Source: Winogradskyella sediminis
Lineage (GTDB): Bacteria; Bacteroidota; Bacteroidia; Flavobacteriales; Flavobacteriaceae
Direction: 5' to 3'
NCBI RefSeq assembly: GCF_003387355.1
Contig: NZ_QUNH01000001.1
Coordinates: 1,622,023-1,686,022, forward strand
Length of the DNA stretch: 64,000 nt
Under the pieces are notes generated by a model. That model worked only from the letters and a program-made list of their open reading frames with translations. It was not told where the DNA came from and made no database searches. Made by a program: the position numbers and the translations under genes. Position 1 is the first letter of the stretch; each line of letters opens with the position of its first letter. Shown here in pieces: positions 8,339 through 16,894 of the stretch.

Positions 8339-10177
8339 TTACTTAGTAAGAATAAATTTCTTTGTAATGCTTGAATTCCCTGTTGTAACCTTATAGATAT
8401 AAAGTCCTGCAGATAAATTGTTAGTATTAAATTCAGCTGTGTACATTTTACCAGGATAAGCTTCTTCATTGAATACTTGGCCAATGTTACGACCATTTAT
8501 ATCAAACACCTCGATAAGAACATCGCCTGTTACTTTTGGTGTGAATTCAATATAAGAAGTTCCGTTTGTTGGGTTAGGATAAGTTCTAAATCCAATTTCT
8601 TCAGCACTTGGTGATTCTACGCTTAAGGCGTTGTAGTGCGCTTGAGCGTAAGTCGCATAATTAAAGCTTTCACAAGTTCCTACGGCAATAACACCATCAA
8701 GATCATAGGCATCTTCAGTTGATGATAACTCGTTGTTGTTTACAACTTTTACATAATAAATAAAATCGAAGTCTCCAGCATCTGAAATGTCAATGGCATT
8801 ATCTGATTTACACACTGTACCTGCATAGTGATAGTTAATATCATCAGCAGAAACGTAAATATCAGCAAATTCTTTATACGTGTCACAACCCCAAGTATTT
8901 TGGAATGTTGTCTCAATTACAACTAAATCTGGGCCATCTTGGTTGTAAACCGCACCACCAAAAGTCAATGTAATTTCTCCACCGTAGCCAAGAGATGTAA
9001 ATACATACTCATCTGTTTGTTCTGGTACACCAAGTGTGTTTTCCGGAGTTTCAGTTCTAATCGCATCAATAACACCACCGTTTTTTGTCGTTCCTTCAAC
9101 ATAGTTAAAGTAATCCACAGGGTAACATCCAGCTGGTGTTGGGTCAATTGGTTCATTACAACCCGTTAAGGCAACTACGCCATCTAAATCAAAACCATCT
9201 GAGGATTCAGAATCGCTAGGTGTTGTATCTACGATTTTAACTTCAGAAATGTAAGTTAAAGCAATTGGTGCATTACTAATATCTAAATCTGCAGCTTCTG
9301 CGGTAAGAACGGCTCCAATATAATAAAAATCAATACCATTTTGAGAAACATACACATCAGCAGACTCTGGGTAGCTTGTAAAAGAATCGTAACCGAATGT
9401 TGTTTCTACAACTTTGATATCAGCTCCAGCATTGTTGTGTACAACACCATCAAAAGTTATTGTAACTTCTCCACCGTAACCTAATGATAAAAAGTTATTA
9501 GTCTCGTCCATTTCTGGTTCACCTAATGCTTTATTTGTATCCATGCGTTCTGCCACGTTAAAAGGTGCTCCCGTTACGTCAAGTCCAGGGACGTAATCAA
9601 TAGCTGCTGCTCCATAGCATACAGTAGGAATTTCTTTACACTCATTTACAGCTTCAATACCGTCTAAATCGTAACCGTCACCAGATCCTGTTGTCATATC
9701 TGTAATTCTGATTTGAGTAACATAATCTAAGTTTAAGCCGTCTAAATCTACAAGTCCATCGCGACAAACGGTACCGTACCTTAGCCATGTAGAACCATCT
9801 TGTGATACTTCAACTAAAGCGTTTTCATCATCGCTATGTCCACAATCATCTCCACTAAAAGATGTTTCGTAAATAGCGATATCAGCTCCAGGCTCGTTGT
9901 AAACAGCGCCACCTAAACCTAATGTAATACTTCCGTTTATACCTAAAGAATAAAAGCCTCCAGCCGCATTTGATTTGTCTGGAGTGTTCAATGCTGCATT
10001 CACGTCAGAACGATCAGCGCTTATTGTGTTTCCGCTCGAATTCATACCTTGTGAGTACTCAATTACCTCAATAGCGTTACAGCTATCTTGTGAATTGTTT
10101 TGAGCGTTCAAATCCGTTGTCATAAAAATAACTGCTCCACATAAAACAGGAAGCATACGTTGGGTAATTTTTTTCAT
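8339..10177 (-). CDS. T9SS-sorted surface protein with three repeated modules
   Basis: A 612-residue exported protein. The signal peptide (about 1-25) ends near TDLNAQ. Three related modules of about 160-170 residues follow. Each has a SLG(Y)GG(E/S)ITL-like strand, a VYN..G.DI.V.ETTF-like strand, a D(V/I)YVS-like strand and an acidic DGYDLDG or DAYDLDG end. The last 80 residues are a type A sorting domain (FRTYPNPTNGTSYIEF … GLYIYKV … KKFILTK), so the protein is expected to be secreted and anchored or released at the cell surface. Repeated D.D.DG motifs suggest Ca2+-binding loops. The exact function is unknown; adhesion or an extracellular scaffold is possible. Confidence 0.85.
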   Translation of the reverse strand: MKKITQRMLPVLCGAVIFMTTDLNAQNNSQDSCNAIEVIEYSQGMNSSGNTISADRSDVNAALNTPDKSNAAGGFYSLGINGSITLGLGGAVYNEPGADIAIYETSFSGDDCGHSDDENALVEVSQDGSTWLRYGTVCRDGLVDLDGLNLDYVTQIRITDMTTGSGDGYDLDGIEAVNECKEIPTVCYGAAAIDYVPGLDVTGAPFNVAERMDTNKALGEPEMDETNNFLSLGYGGEVTITFDGVVHNNAGADIKVVETTFGYDSFTSYPESADVYVSQNGIDFYYIGAVLTAEAADLDISNAPIALTYISEVKIVDTTPSDSESSDGFDLDGVVALTGCNEPIDPTPAGCYPVDYFNYVEGTTKNGGVIDAIRTETPENTLGVPEQTDEYVFTSLGYGGEITLTFGGAVYNQDGPDLVVIETTFQNTWGCDTYKEFADIYVSADDINYHYAGTVCKSDNAIDISDAGDFDFIYYVKVVNNNELSSTEDAYDLDGVIAVGTCESFNYATYAQAHYNALSVESPSAEEIGFRTYPNPTNGTSYIEFTPKVTGDVLIEVFDINGRNIGQVFNEEAYPGKMYTAEFNTNNLSAGLYIYKVTTGNSSITKKFILTK

Positions 10178-10462
10178 AAGTATCTAAATATGGTTAATAA
10201 CACCGTAAAGTTATGGAAGAGGTTAATTACAGTACAAAAAACACGAAGACTCACATTCAAAACTCGATAAAGTGAATGTGTTTGCTTTGAACAGTGAGTT
10301 TTATCGATGAACGGATAGGTTGCTTAGGATGTGCTTCTAACAGTTTTAGTTATTTAGAGTTTTAATTCGTTTTTGGGTGGTATATAAACAAAACACTAAT
10401 ACGGAATTGAGTAGCGTATTAAAACGTATCTGCGAGCTATATTATATTAAGGAGAGTGCAGT
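10178..10462. other. Intergenic region between two minus-strand genes
   Basis: AT-rich, with no ORF that looks real. It contains overlapping short inverted repeats (CACATTC/GAATGTG near 10251-10280 and TCGATAAA/TTTATCGA near 10264-10308) that could form alternative hairpins in the leader of the T9SS protein mRNA, but evidence for a regulatory role is weak. Confidence 0.4.
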
Positions 10463-10506
10463 AAAAAAAAAGACGTTTAGAACAGGTGTTCTAAACGTCT
10501 TTTATA
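10463..10506 (-). terminator. Terminator of class II glutamine synthetase gene
   Basis: AAAGACGTTTAGAAC and GTTCTAAACGTCTTT form a 15-bp stem with a 4-nt loop. On the minus strand it is followed by a long T-run. Confidence 0.92.
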
Positions 10507-10523
10507 TGTATAAGGTCTAATGA

Positions 10524-11537
10524 TTAGCTTACATTAGCACTATTTACAGTTTTAATAATTCTTCCTGCAATTTTATAAGGATCACCATTAGAAGCAGGTC
10601 TTCTGTCTTCTAACCAGCCTTTCCAGCCCTTCTCTACAGTAATAATAGGGATACGGATAGAAGCTCCTCTATCAGAAACTCCATAACTAAAGTCGTCTAT
10701 AGATGCTGTCTCATGATCACCAGTTAAACGCTCATCATTAAACTCGCCGTAAACATCAATATGTTCTTTTGTTACAGGTCTAAAGGCTTCACATACTTTT
10801 TCATAAATTTCTTTAGAACCACAAGTTCTTAATAATGAATTAGAGAAGTTAGCATGCATACCAGAACCATTCCAATCACCTTTAACAGGTTTTGGGTGGT
10901 ATTCAATATAATAACCATATTTTTCAGTTAAACGGTCTAATAGGTATCTAGCAATCCAAATTTCATCACCTGCTTTTTTTGCGCCTTTAGCAAATAATTG
11001 AAATTCCCATTGTCCAGGAGCGACCTCTTGGTTAATACCTTCAAAATTTAATCCTGCTTCGATACATAAATCTGCATGTTCTTCAACGATATCTCGTCCC
11101 CAAGTATAACGTCCTCCAACAGAACAGTAATATTGACCTTGTGGGCCAGGGAAACCACCTCTAGGGAAACCTAGTGGTAAATCTGTTTTAGAATCCATTA
11201 GGAAGTATTCTTGCTCAAAACCAAACCAGAAGTCATCATCGTCATCGTCAATCGTAGCTCTTGCATTAGAAGGGTGAGGTGTGCCATCAGCGCTTAAAAC
11301 TTCAGACATAATTAAATAGCCATCTTTTCGTACAGGATCTGGATATATAGCAACTGGTTTTAATAAACAATCTGAAGCACCACCAGAAGCTTGTTCCGTT
11401 GAGGATCCATCAAAAGACCAAATTTCGCAATCTTCTAATTTTCCGCTAAAGTCTTCAACAACTTTAGTTTTACTTCTCATATTTTGAGTTGGTTTGTGGC
11501 CATCTAACCAAATGTACTCTAGTTTTGATTTACTCAT
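10524..11537 (-). CDS. Glutamine synthetase, class II (eukaryote-type, beta-grasp)
   Basis: A 337-residue GSII enzyme that makes glutamine from glutamate, ammonia and ATP in the cytoplasm. Visible family motifs are WSFDGSSTEQA (beta-grasp end), FGFEQEYFLMD (metal-binding Glu pair), GINQEVAPGQWEFQ, NGSGMHANFS (ATP/glutamate site) and DRGASIRIP (phosphate-binding Arg). The length matches eukaryote-type GSII, far shorter than GSI (about 470) or GSIII (about 730). It is transcribed divergently from the class III enzyme gene. Regulation by nitrogen supply is likely but not visible in the sequence. Confidence 0.93.
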   Translation of the reverse strand: MSKSKLEYIWLDGHKPTQNMRSKTKVVEDFSGKLEDCEIWSFDGSSTEQASGGASDCLLKPVAIYPDPVRKDGYLIMSEVLSADGTPHPSNARATIDDDDDDFWFGFEQEYFLMDSKTDLPLGFPRGGFPGPQGQYYCSVGGRYTWGRDIVEEHADLCIEAGLNFEGINQEVAPGQWEFQLFAKGAKKAGDEIWIARYLLDRLTEKYGYYIEYHPKPVKGDWNGSGMHANFSNSLLRTCGSKEIYEKVCEAFRPVTKEHIDVYGEFNDERLTGDHETASIDDFSYGVSDRGASIRIPIITVEKGWKGWLEDRRPASNGDPYKIAGRIIKTVNSANVS

Positions 11538-11571
11538 TGTTGTGTTTGTATTAGTAGTTTATAATAAGACA

Positions 11572-11602
11572 CAAATATTGCTTTTATTTTGTTAGCATCA
11601 AA
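11572..11602 (-). promoter_or_regulatory. Promoter of class II glutamine synthetase
   Basis: On the minus strand a TTTTTTG end at 11599 is followed after 19 bp by AATATTTG (11572-11579), one mismatch from TAnnTTTG. The ATG lies 34 bp downstream. Confidence 0.6.
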
Positions 11603-11669
11603 AAATAGAGGGTAAATTATGGGTTATTAATGTGATTTTTGTCAATGACCCTATTTTTTTAGGGGTACG

Positions 11670-11699
11670 TTGAGAATTTTTAAATATTTTGTATTTTTG
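11670..11699 (+). promoter_or_regulatory. Promoter of class III glutamine synthetase
   Basis: TTG (11670-11672), a 19-bp spacer and TATTTTTG (11692-11699) match the Bacteroidota promoter exactly. This decides the start of the gene: a longer frame beginning with this TTG would have its start codon inside the promoter. Confidence 0.75.
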
Positions 11700-11717
11700 A
11701 ACTTCAAAATTAACAAT

Positions 11718-13904
11718 ATGTCAACACTGAGATTTCATGCTGTAAAAGCATCTTTAAAAAGAAAACCATTAAAAATAAAAGAAGATAAACGTCGATCAGA
11801 AATTTTTGGTTCTAATGTATTTAATGAGGTCGCCATGCGCCAATACTTAACTAAAACATCTTTAAATAGCGTGTTAGAAGCCATAGAAAAAGGGACGAAG
11901 ATTAATCGTCTTGTGGCAGATCATATTTCAACCGGAATGAAAGAATGGGCGATATCTAAAGGAGCTACACATTATACGCATTGGTTTCAACCTCTAACAG
12001 GTGCCACTGCAGAAAAGCATGATGCGTTTTTTGAAACGATCGGAGATGGGCTTGCCATCGAAAAATTCGGAGGAAACCAATTAGTTCAACAAGAACCAGA
12101 TGCATCTAGTTTTCCTAATGGTGGAATAAGAAATACATTTGAAGCAAGAGGGTACACGGCATGGGATCCAACATCACCTGCTTTTATTTACGATAAAACC
12201 TTATGTATTCCAACTGTTTTTGTATCCTATACAGGCGAAGCTTTAGATTTTAAAACACCTTTATTGAGAGCCTTGCAGGTTGTTGATAATGCAGCAGTAG
12301 CCGTATGTAAATATTTTGATAAAAACGTAAAAAGCGTCAGAACTTCATTAGGTTGGGAGCAAGAATATTTTTTAATTGATACAGCTTTAGCCATATCTAG
12401 ACCAGATATCTTATTAACCGGAAGAACCTTATTGGGCCATTCGCCTGCAAAAGGTCAGCAGTTAGATGATCATTATTTTGGAACCATTCCTGCAAGAGCG
12501 ATGTCATATATGCGCGATTTAGAACATCAATGTATGCTTCTAGGAATTCCGGTTAAAACAAGGCACAACGAAGTGGCGCCTAATCAGTTTGAATTAGCTC
12601 CCATATTTGAAGAGGCTAACTTGGCTGTTGATCATAATTCATTATTGATGGATATTATGCAGAAAATCGCAAAACGTCATAGTTTTACAGTATTAATGCA
12701 CGAAAAACCTTTTGCAGGTGTTAACGGATCTGGAAAGCATAATAACTGGAGTTTGTCTACAAACACTGGTGTCAATCTTTTAGCTCCAGGTAAAACACCA
12801 ATGAGTAACCTACAGTTTTTAACGTTCTTTATTAACACAATTAAAGCTGTACAAACCCATGAAGAGTTGTTAAGAGCAGCTATTGCATCTGCCAGTAACG
12901 ATCATCGTTTGGGGGCTAATGAGGCGCCTCCTGCGATTATTTCAATCTTTATTGGAGATCAACTTACAAAAGTGTTAGGTGAATTAGAAACCGTAACTAA
13001 AGGGAAATTATCGCCTAAAGAAATTACGGATTTAAAACTTAATGTGGTAGGAAAAATTCCTGAAGTTATATTAGATAATACAGATCGTAATAGAACATCT
13101 TCATTTGCTTTTACAGGTAATAAATTTGAATTTAGAGCTGTAGGGTCTACAGCAAATTGTGCTAAACCAATGACGGTTTTAAGTACAATTGTAGCTAATC
13201 AGTTAAAAGAATTTAAAGTTGAGGTAGATGAACTGATTAACAGCAAATCCATGAAAAAGGATGATGCTATTTTTAATGTTTTACGTGAGTATATTAAAAC
13301 TTCTAAAGCTATTCTTTTTGAAGGTAATGGGTATAGTGAAGCTTGGGAGAAGGAAGCTAAAAAACGTGGATTGAGTAATAATAAAACCACACCAGAGGCT
13401 CTACAGATTAAAAAAGCCAAATCTACGATAGCACTTTTTGATAACTTAGGCGTGATGAATAAAGTGGAATCTGAAGCGCGCTATGAAATTGAAATGGAAG
13501 ATTATATTCATCACATTCAAATTGAAAGTAGAGTCATTGGTGATATTGCCAGAAACCATGTAGTGCCTACAGCGGTGAGATATCAAAATATACTTATTGA
13601 GAATGTTACTGGTCTAAAAACAATTTACGGTGACCAGTTTAAAGACTTTGCTAAAGCCCAACTAGTTCTTATAAAAGAAATTTCAGAGCACATTGAAACG
13701 ATTAATACTACTGTTACGAAAATGACAGAGGCGCGTAAAGTCTGTAATAAAGAAGCTAGTTTAGAAAAGCGAGCGGATGGCTATTGCAATCGGGTAAAAC
13801 CTTTATTTGCAGATATTAGATACCATTGCGATAAGTTAGAGATAATGATTGATGACGAGTTGTGGCCTTTAACAAAATATAGAGAGCTTTTGTTTACTAA
13901 ATGA
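11718..13904 (+). CDS. glnN: Glutamine synthetase, class III
   Basis: A 728-residue GSIII enzyme, read from ATG at 11718 (MSTLRFHAVKASLKRKP); the upstream TTG at 11670 belongs to the promoter. Motifs are GWEQEYFLID (metal-binding Glu), NEVAPNQFELAP, HEKPFAGVNGSGKHNNWS (ATP and glutamate site), NRTSSFAFTGNKFEFRAVGS and a long C-terminal helical extension. GSIII is the common dodecameric glutamine synthetase of Bacteroidota. Its neighbour on the opposite strand is a class II enzyme, so two unrelated forms of the same activity share one intergenic region. The gene symbol follows the name used for GSIII. Confidence 0.95.
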   Translation: MSTLRFHAVKASLKRKPLKIKEDKRRSEIFGSNVFNEVAMRQYLTKTSLNSVLEAIEKGTKINRLVADHISTGMKEWAISKGATHYTHWFQPLTGATAEKHDAFFETIGDGLAIEKFGGNQLVQQEPDASSFPNGGIRNTFEARGYTAWDPTSPAFIYDKTLCIPTVFVSYTGEALDFKTPLLRALQVVDNAAVAVCKYFDKNVKSVRTSLGWEQEYFLIDTALAISRPDILLTGRTLLGHSPAKGQQLDDHYFGTIPARAMSYMRDLEHQCMLLGIPVKTRHNEVAPNQFELAPIFEEANLAVDHNSLLMDIMQKIAKRHSFTVLMHEKPFAGVNGSGKHNNWSLSTNTGVNLLAPGKTPMSNLQFLTFFINTIKAVQTHEELLRAAIASASNDHRLGANEAPPAIISIFIGDQLTKVLGELETVTKGKLSPKEITDLKLNVVGKIPEVILDNTDRNRTSSFAFTGNKFEFRAVGSTANCAKPMTVLSTIVANQLKEFKVEVDELINSKSMKKDDAIFNVLREYIKTSKAILFEGNGYSEAWEKEAKKRGLSNNKTTPEALQIKKAKSTIALFDNLGVMNKVESEARYEIEMEDYIHHIQIESRVIGDIARNHVVPTAVRYQNILIENVTGLKTIYGDQFKDFAKAQLVLIKEISEHIETINTTVTKMTEARKVCNKEASLEKRADGYCNRVKPLFADIRYHCDKLEIMIDDELWPLTKYRELLFTK

Positions 13905-13925
13905 TAGTGGCTATAAAATAGTAAT

Positions 13926-13970
13926 GTATTTCGTCGGTAATTTCATCCGACGAAATACGTATATATACGT
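13926..13970. repeat. Perfect 12-bp inverted repeat followed by a palindrome
   Basis: GTATTTCGTCGG (13926-13937) and CCGACGAAATAC (13947-13958) form a perfect hairpin with a 9-nt loop, 22 bp after the GSIII stop. The palindrome ACGTATATATACGT (13957-13970) follows directly. There is no T-run, so it is not a standard terminator. It could be a protein-binding dyad or an mRNA 3'-end stabiliser. Confidence 0.6.
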
Positions 13971-14129
13971 AGTCTAAAAAGCGATAAATTGGACTTTTGT
14001 GTAGTTTGTCGATGACATTAAACGAGTTGTCGAAAAGGTAGTAGAAACAGGTTAAATAATTGAGTTTAGTCAATTTAACGATACGTTTATTTCGTATTTT
14101 TGTAGGGCTATTAATCAATATTTGTAAAA

Positions 14130-14273
14130 ATGAAAAAGTTACTACTTAGTGTAGCAATTCTTGTTGGGGCGACGCTTATTTTGTCTCAAGACAATTCGGA
14201 TGAATTGAATAATGTCAGCAATGATAATGTGGCAAGTATCCAAGTAAAGCTACCAACAGATCTTAAAAATTAA
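14130..14273 (+). CDS. Small exported peptide (47 aa), function unknown
   Basis: ATG at 14130 opens a 47-codon frame ending in TAA at 14273. The first 20 residues (MKKLLLSVAILVGATLILSQ) are a textbook signal peptide. The mature part would be 27 residues, acidic and Asn-rich, ending QVKLPTDLKN. A -7 element TATTTTTG lies at 14095-14102, 27 bp upstream, and a terminator follows, so it looks like a complete small transcription unit. I do not recognise the family. It could be an exported peptide of the envelope. Confidence 0.6.
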   Translation: MKKLLLSVAILVGATLILSQDNSDELNNVSNDNVASIQVKLPTDLKN

Positions 14274-14312
14274 GACAAAATTGTTAGGTTATTTTTACCT
14301 ATTAAATCTATA

Positions 14313-14348
14313 AGATAAAATCGATAACTCGGTTTTATCTTTTTTTTT
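14313..14348 (+). terminator. Terminator after small exported peptide gene
   Basis: AGATAAAA and TTTTATCT form an 8-bp AT-rich stem with a 12-nt loop, followed by eight T. Confidence 0.7.
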
Positions 14349-14422
14349 GTTCAAAATTAATGTTTTCTGACATGAACATTTTTTTATTTCGACTTTTCTT
14401 GTTGATAATTAAAGGTTTATGA

Positions 14423-14652
14423 TTTGTAGGGTTTCTATTAATAGAACGTGTTGGACTTCAACTTTTAGGGGAATGCAACTATTTTTTACTGACAGTCACT
14501 TAGATAATCTTGCTTTAGGTGATACAGAAGACAGATTATTAATGGCCGGTTTAGGTCTTAATCTCTACTTTGGTGGCAATCGAAAAAAAGAGGAGTTAAG
14601 AAAAAAAATGAAAACTGTTATTAATTCCAACTTAATCATTCCTTATAATTAA
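14423..14652 (+). pseudogene. Frameshifted C-terminal remnant of an outer-membrane beta-barrel protein
   Basis: Two frames join into one protein-like segment. Frame one reads ERVGLQLLGECNYF up to a run of six T near 14478. After a shift, frame two continues TDSHLDNLALGDTEDRLLM, then AGLGLNLYFGGNRKKEEL, ending at TAA 14652. One extra T in that run would restore a single frame. The ending with alternating residues and GLGLNLYFGG resembles the last strands of porin-like or OmpA-type beta-barrels in Bacteroidota. A TGA at 14420-14422 stops the frame on its upstream side and the rest of the gene is missing. A 77-codon ATG-initiated frame (14419-14652) exists but its N-terminus is out of frame with the barrel sequence. 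Confidence 0.45.
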
Positions 14653-14662
14653 ACGCAATCCT

Positions 14663-14670
14663 TACTTTTG
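14663..14670 (+). promoter_or_regulatory. -7 element of purM
   Basis: TACTTTTG matches TAnnTTTG and lies 26 bp upstream of the purM start. Confidence 0.55.
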
Positions 14671-14696
14671 CAACACCAATACTAATAAATTGAAAG

Positions 14697-15875
14697 ATGA
14701 GTAATTCGGTGAGTAAAAGATATGCGCAAAGAGGTGTTTCAGCGTCAAAAGAAGATGTTCATAATGCTATAAAGAATATCGATAAAGGGTTATTTCCAAA
14801 AGCATTTTGTAAAATCGTTCCAGATTATTTAACCAATGATGAGGACTATTGTTTAATAATGCATGCAGATGGAGCAGGTACAAAATCATCATTAGCGTAT
14901 ATGTATTGGAAAGAAACTGGAGATATCTCAGTTTGGAAAGGTATTGCTCAAGATGCTTTAATTATGAATATTGACGATTTGTTATGCGTCGGTGCCACAG
15001 ATCATATAATGTTATCATCTACAATTGGGCGAAATAAAAATCTTATTCCTGGTGAAGTCATTTCGGCGATTATTAACGGTACAGAAGATTTAATAGAAGA
15101 TTTAAAATCATTTGGTGTTACGATTCATTCTACAGGTGGTGAAACAGCAGATGTAGGCGATTTAGTAAGAACTATTATTGTAGATTCTACTGTAACCGCA
15201 CGTATAAAACGGAGTGATGTTATAGATAATGCAAATATTGTTGCTGGTGATGTTATTGTAGGTTTAGAGTCTTTTGGTCAAGCCTCTTATGAAACTGAAT
15301 ATAATGGAGGAATGGGAAGTAATGGTTTAACCTCTGCCAGACACGATGTGTTTTCTAAATATTTAGCAAAAAAATATCCGGAAAGTTATGATGCTGCTGT
15401 GCCAGAAGATTTAGTGTATTCCGGACAAACTAAACTGACTGATACTGTTGAAAATGCACCGATAGATGCGGGTAAGTTAGTCTTATCACCAACTCGTACA
15501 TATGCGCCAATTATAAAAGCAATTCTAAGTAAATATAATAGCGATACGGTGCATGGTATGGTACATTGCAGTGGAGGTGCACAAACAAAAATTCTTCATT
15601 TTATAGATGAACTTCATATTGTGAAAGATAATATGTTTCAAGTTCCGCCGTTATTTAAACTCATTCAGGAACAATCTAAAACGGATTGGAAAGAAATGTA
15701 TCAAGTGTTTAATTGTGGCCATCGTATGGAATTGTATGTAAAACCGGAGGTTGCAGATGCTATTATTGAAATTTCAAAATCTTTTAATGTTGATGCTAAA
15801 ATTATTGGACGTGTAGAAGCGTCCGACAAAAAGCAATTGACCATTGCTAGTGAGTACGGTACATTTACATATTAA
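14697..15875 (+). CDS. purM: Phosphoribosylformylglycinamidine cyclo-ligase (AIR synthase)
   Basis: A 392-residue AIR synthase of the longer Bacteroidota type. It catalyses the fifth step of purine synthesis, closing FGAM to AIR with ATP. The N-terminal glycine/ATP region reads RYAQRGVSASKEDV and the conserved MHADGAGTKSSLAY follows; DALIMNIDDLLCVGA and IHSTGGETADVGD are also family motifs. The C-terminal AIRS_C domain has VHGMVHCSGGAQTK, and VFNCGHRMELYV is near the end. It is followed 10 bp later by a DUF3078 gene, probably in one transcript but without an obvious functional link. Confidence 0.92.
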   Translation: MSNSVSKRYAQRGVSASKEDVHNAIKNIDKGLFPKAFCKIVPDYLTNDEDYCLIMHADGAGTKSSLAYMYWKETGDISVWKGIAQDALIMNIDDLLCVGATDHIMLSSTIGRNKNLIPGEVISAIINGTEDLIEDLKSFGVTIHSTGGETADVGDLVRTIIVDSTVTARIKRSDVIDNANIVAGDVIVGLESFGQASYETEYNGGMGSNGLTSARHDVFSKYLAKKYPESYDAAVPEDLVYSGQTKLTDTVENAPIDAGKLVLSPTRTYAPIIKAILSKYNSDTVHGMVHCSGGAQTKILHFIDELHIVKDNMFQVPPLFKLIQEQSKTDWKEMYQVFNCGHRMELYVKPEVADAIIEISKSFNVDAKIIGRVEASDKKQLTIASEYGTFTY

Positions 15876-15885
15876 TTTTTTAAGT

Positions 15886-16890
15886 ATGAAAAACTATTCT
15901 TGGTTTATATTTAGTGTGTTTGTGTTATGTTCTAGTGTGCTTTTTGCGCAACCAGATTCTTTGTACTTTCAAAAGAAGAAAAATGAACCTATACAGTTAG
16001 GTTGGAGAACTAAAAAAGAAGTTGGCTTAAATCTTAACCAAGTATCATTCACAAATTGGAATTCTGGTGGTACCAATTCTATTTCAGGAATCGTAACAGG
16101 TAAGGCTGAAGCAAAATATAAGCAAGAAAAATGGTATTGGAATTCTAATTTTAATATTCGTTATGGTTTAAATAAACAGGAAGAATTAAATGTTAGAAAA
16201 ACGGAAGATGTCATTGAGGTTATTTCTAACGTAGGTCTAGAGAAAGATCCTAAAAGTAATTGGTTTTATTCGGCAAAGTTCAGCTTTAATTCGCAGTTGG
16301 CTAAAGGGTATAATTACCCAGATAGAGATACTCCTATATCTAAATTTTTAGCACCAGGTTATATGTTTTTTGGTACAGGTATGGAATATGGTCGGTTTAT
16401 AGAGCGTATGTCATTCTATGCCTCTCCAATTACTCTAAAAACCACTTTTGTTTTAGATAGAGATTTAGCTAATAGAGGAGCTTTTGGAGTAGATCCGGCA
16501 ATTTATGACCTAGAGGGTAACCTTCTTAGAGAAGGAAAAAAGGTAAAACAAGAATTGGGGATTTTATTAACTAATCAGTACGAAGAAGAAGTATTCGAAA
16601 ATATTAAAATCACCAGCTTGTTGCGTTTGTATACCGATTATATAAATAGTTTCGGAAATATAGATTTAGAGTGGGAACTTAACTTAGATATGAAAGTTAA
16701 TAAATTTGTTAAAGCTACTTTAGGTTCTCACCTTAGATACGATGATGATATTAAAGTTGAAGTTGAAACCAACGAAATCACTAACGAAGAAAATGTTATT
16801 GTTGGTCCAAAGTTGCAATGGAAACAAATTTTAGGTGTTGGTGTGGTTGTGGATTTAGATAACATAATAAAAAATAATTCATCTTCTTAA
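15886..16890 (+). CDS. DUF3078 domain-containing outer-membrane-type protein
   Basis: A 334-residue exported protein, read from ATG at 15886 (MKNYSWFIFSVFVLC), which gives a good signal peptide ending at LFAQ; an in-frame ATT at 15844 lies inside purM and is unlikely. The mature part begins with WRTKKEVGLNLNQVSFTNWNSGG, typical of DUF3078. It then alternates polar and hydrophobic residues with many aromatic residues, as in a beta-barrel. It ends in VGVVVDLDNIIKNN. Location in the outer membrane is inferred. The substrate or role is unknown. Confidence 0.85.
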   Translation: MKNYSWFIFSVFVLCSSVLFAQPDSLYFQKKKNEPIQLGWRTKKEVGLNLNQVSFTNWNSGGTNSISGIVTGKAEAKYKQEKWYWNSNFNIRYGLNKQEELNVRKTEDVIEVISNVGLEKDPKSNWFYSAKFSFNSQLAKGYNYPDRDTPISKFLAPGYMFFGTGMEYGRFIERMSFYASPITLKTTFVLDRDLANRGAFGVDPAIYDLEGNLLREGKKVKQELGILLTNQYEEEVFENIKITSLLRLYTDYINSFGNIDLEWELNLDMKVNKFVKATLGSHLRYDDDIKVEVETNEITNEENVIVGPKLQWKQILGVGVVVDLDNIIKNNSSS

Positions 16891-16894
16891 ATGC

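Noticed and set aside
11670..11717. Longer TTG start for class III glutamine synthetase.
   Set aside because: TTG and the following bases form the promoter; the family start is the ATG at 11718.
13897..14118. A 73-codon minus-strand ORF after GSIII.
   Set aside because: It runs through the inverted repeat, overlaps GSIII's end and has an AT-driven composition without a recognisable domain.
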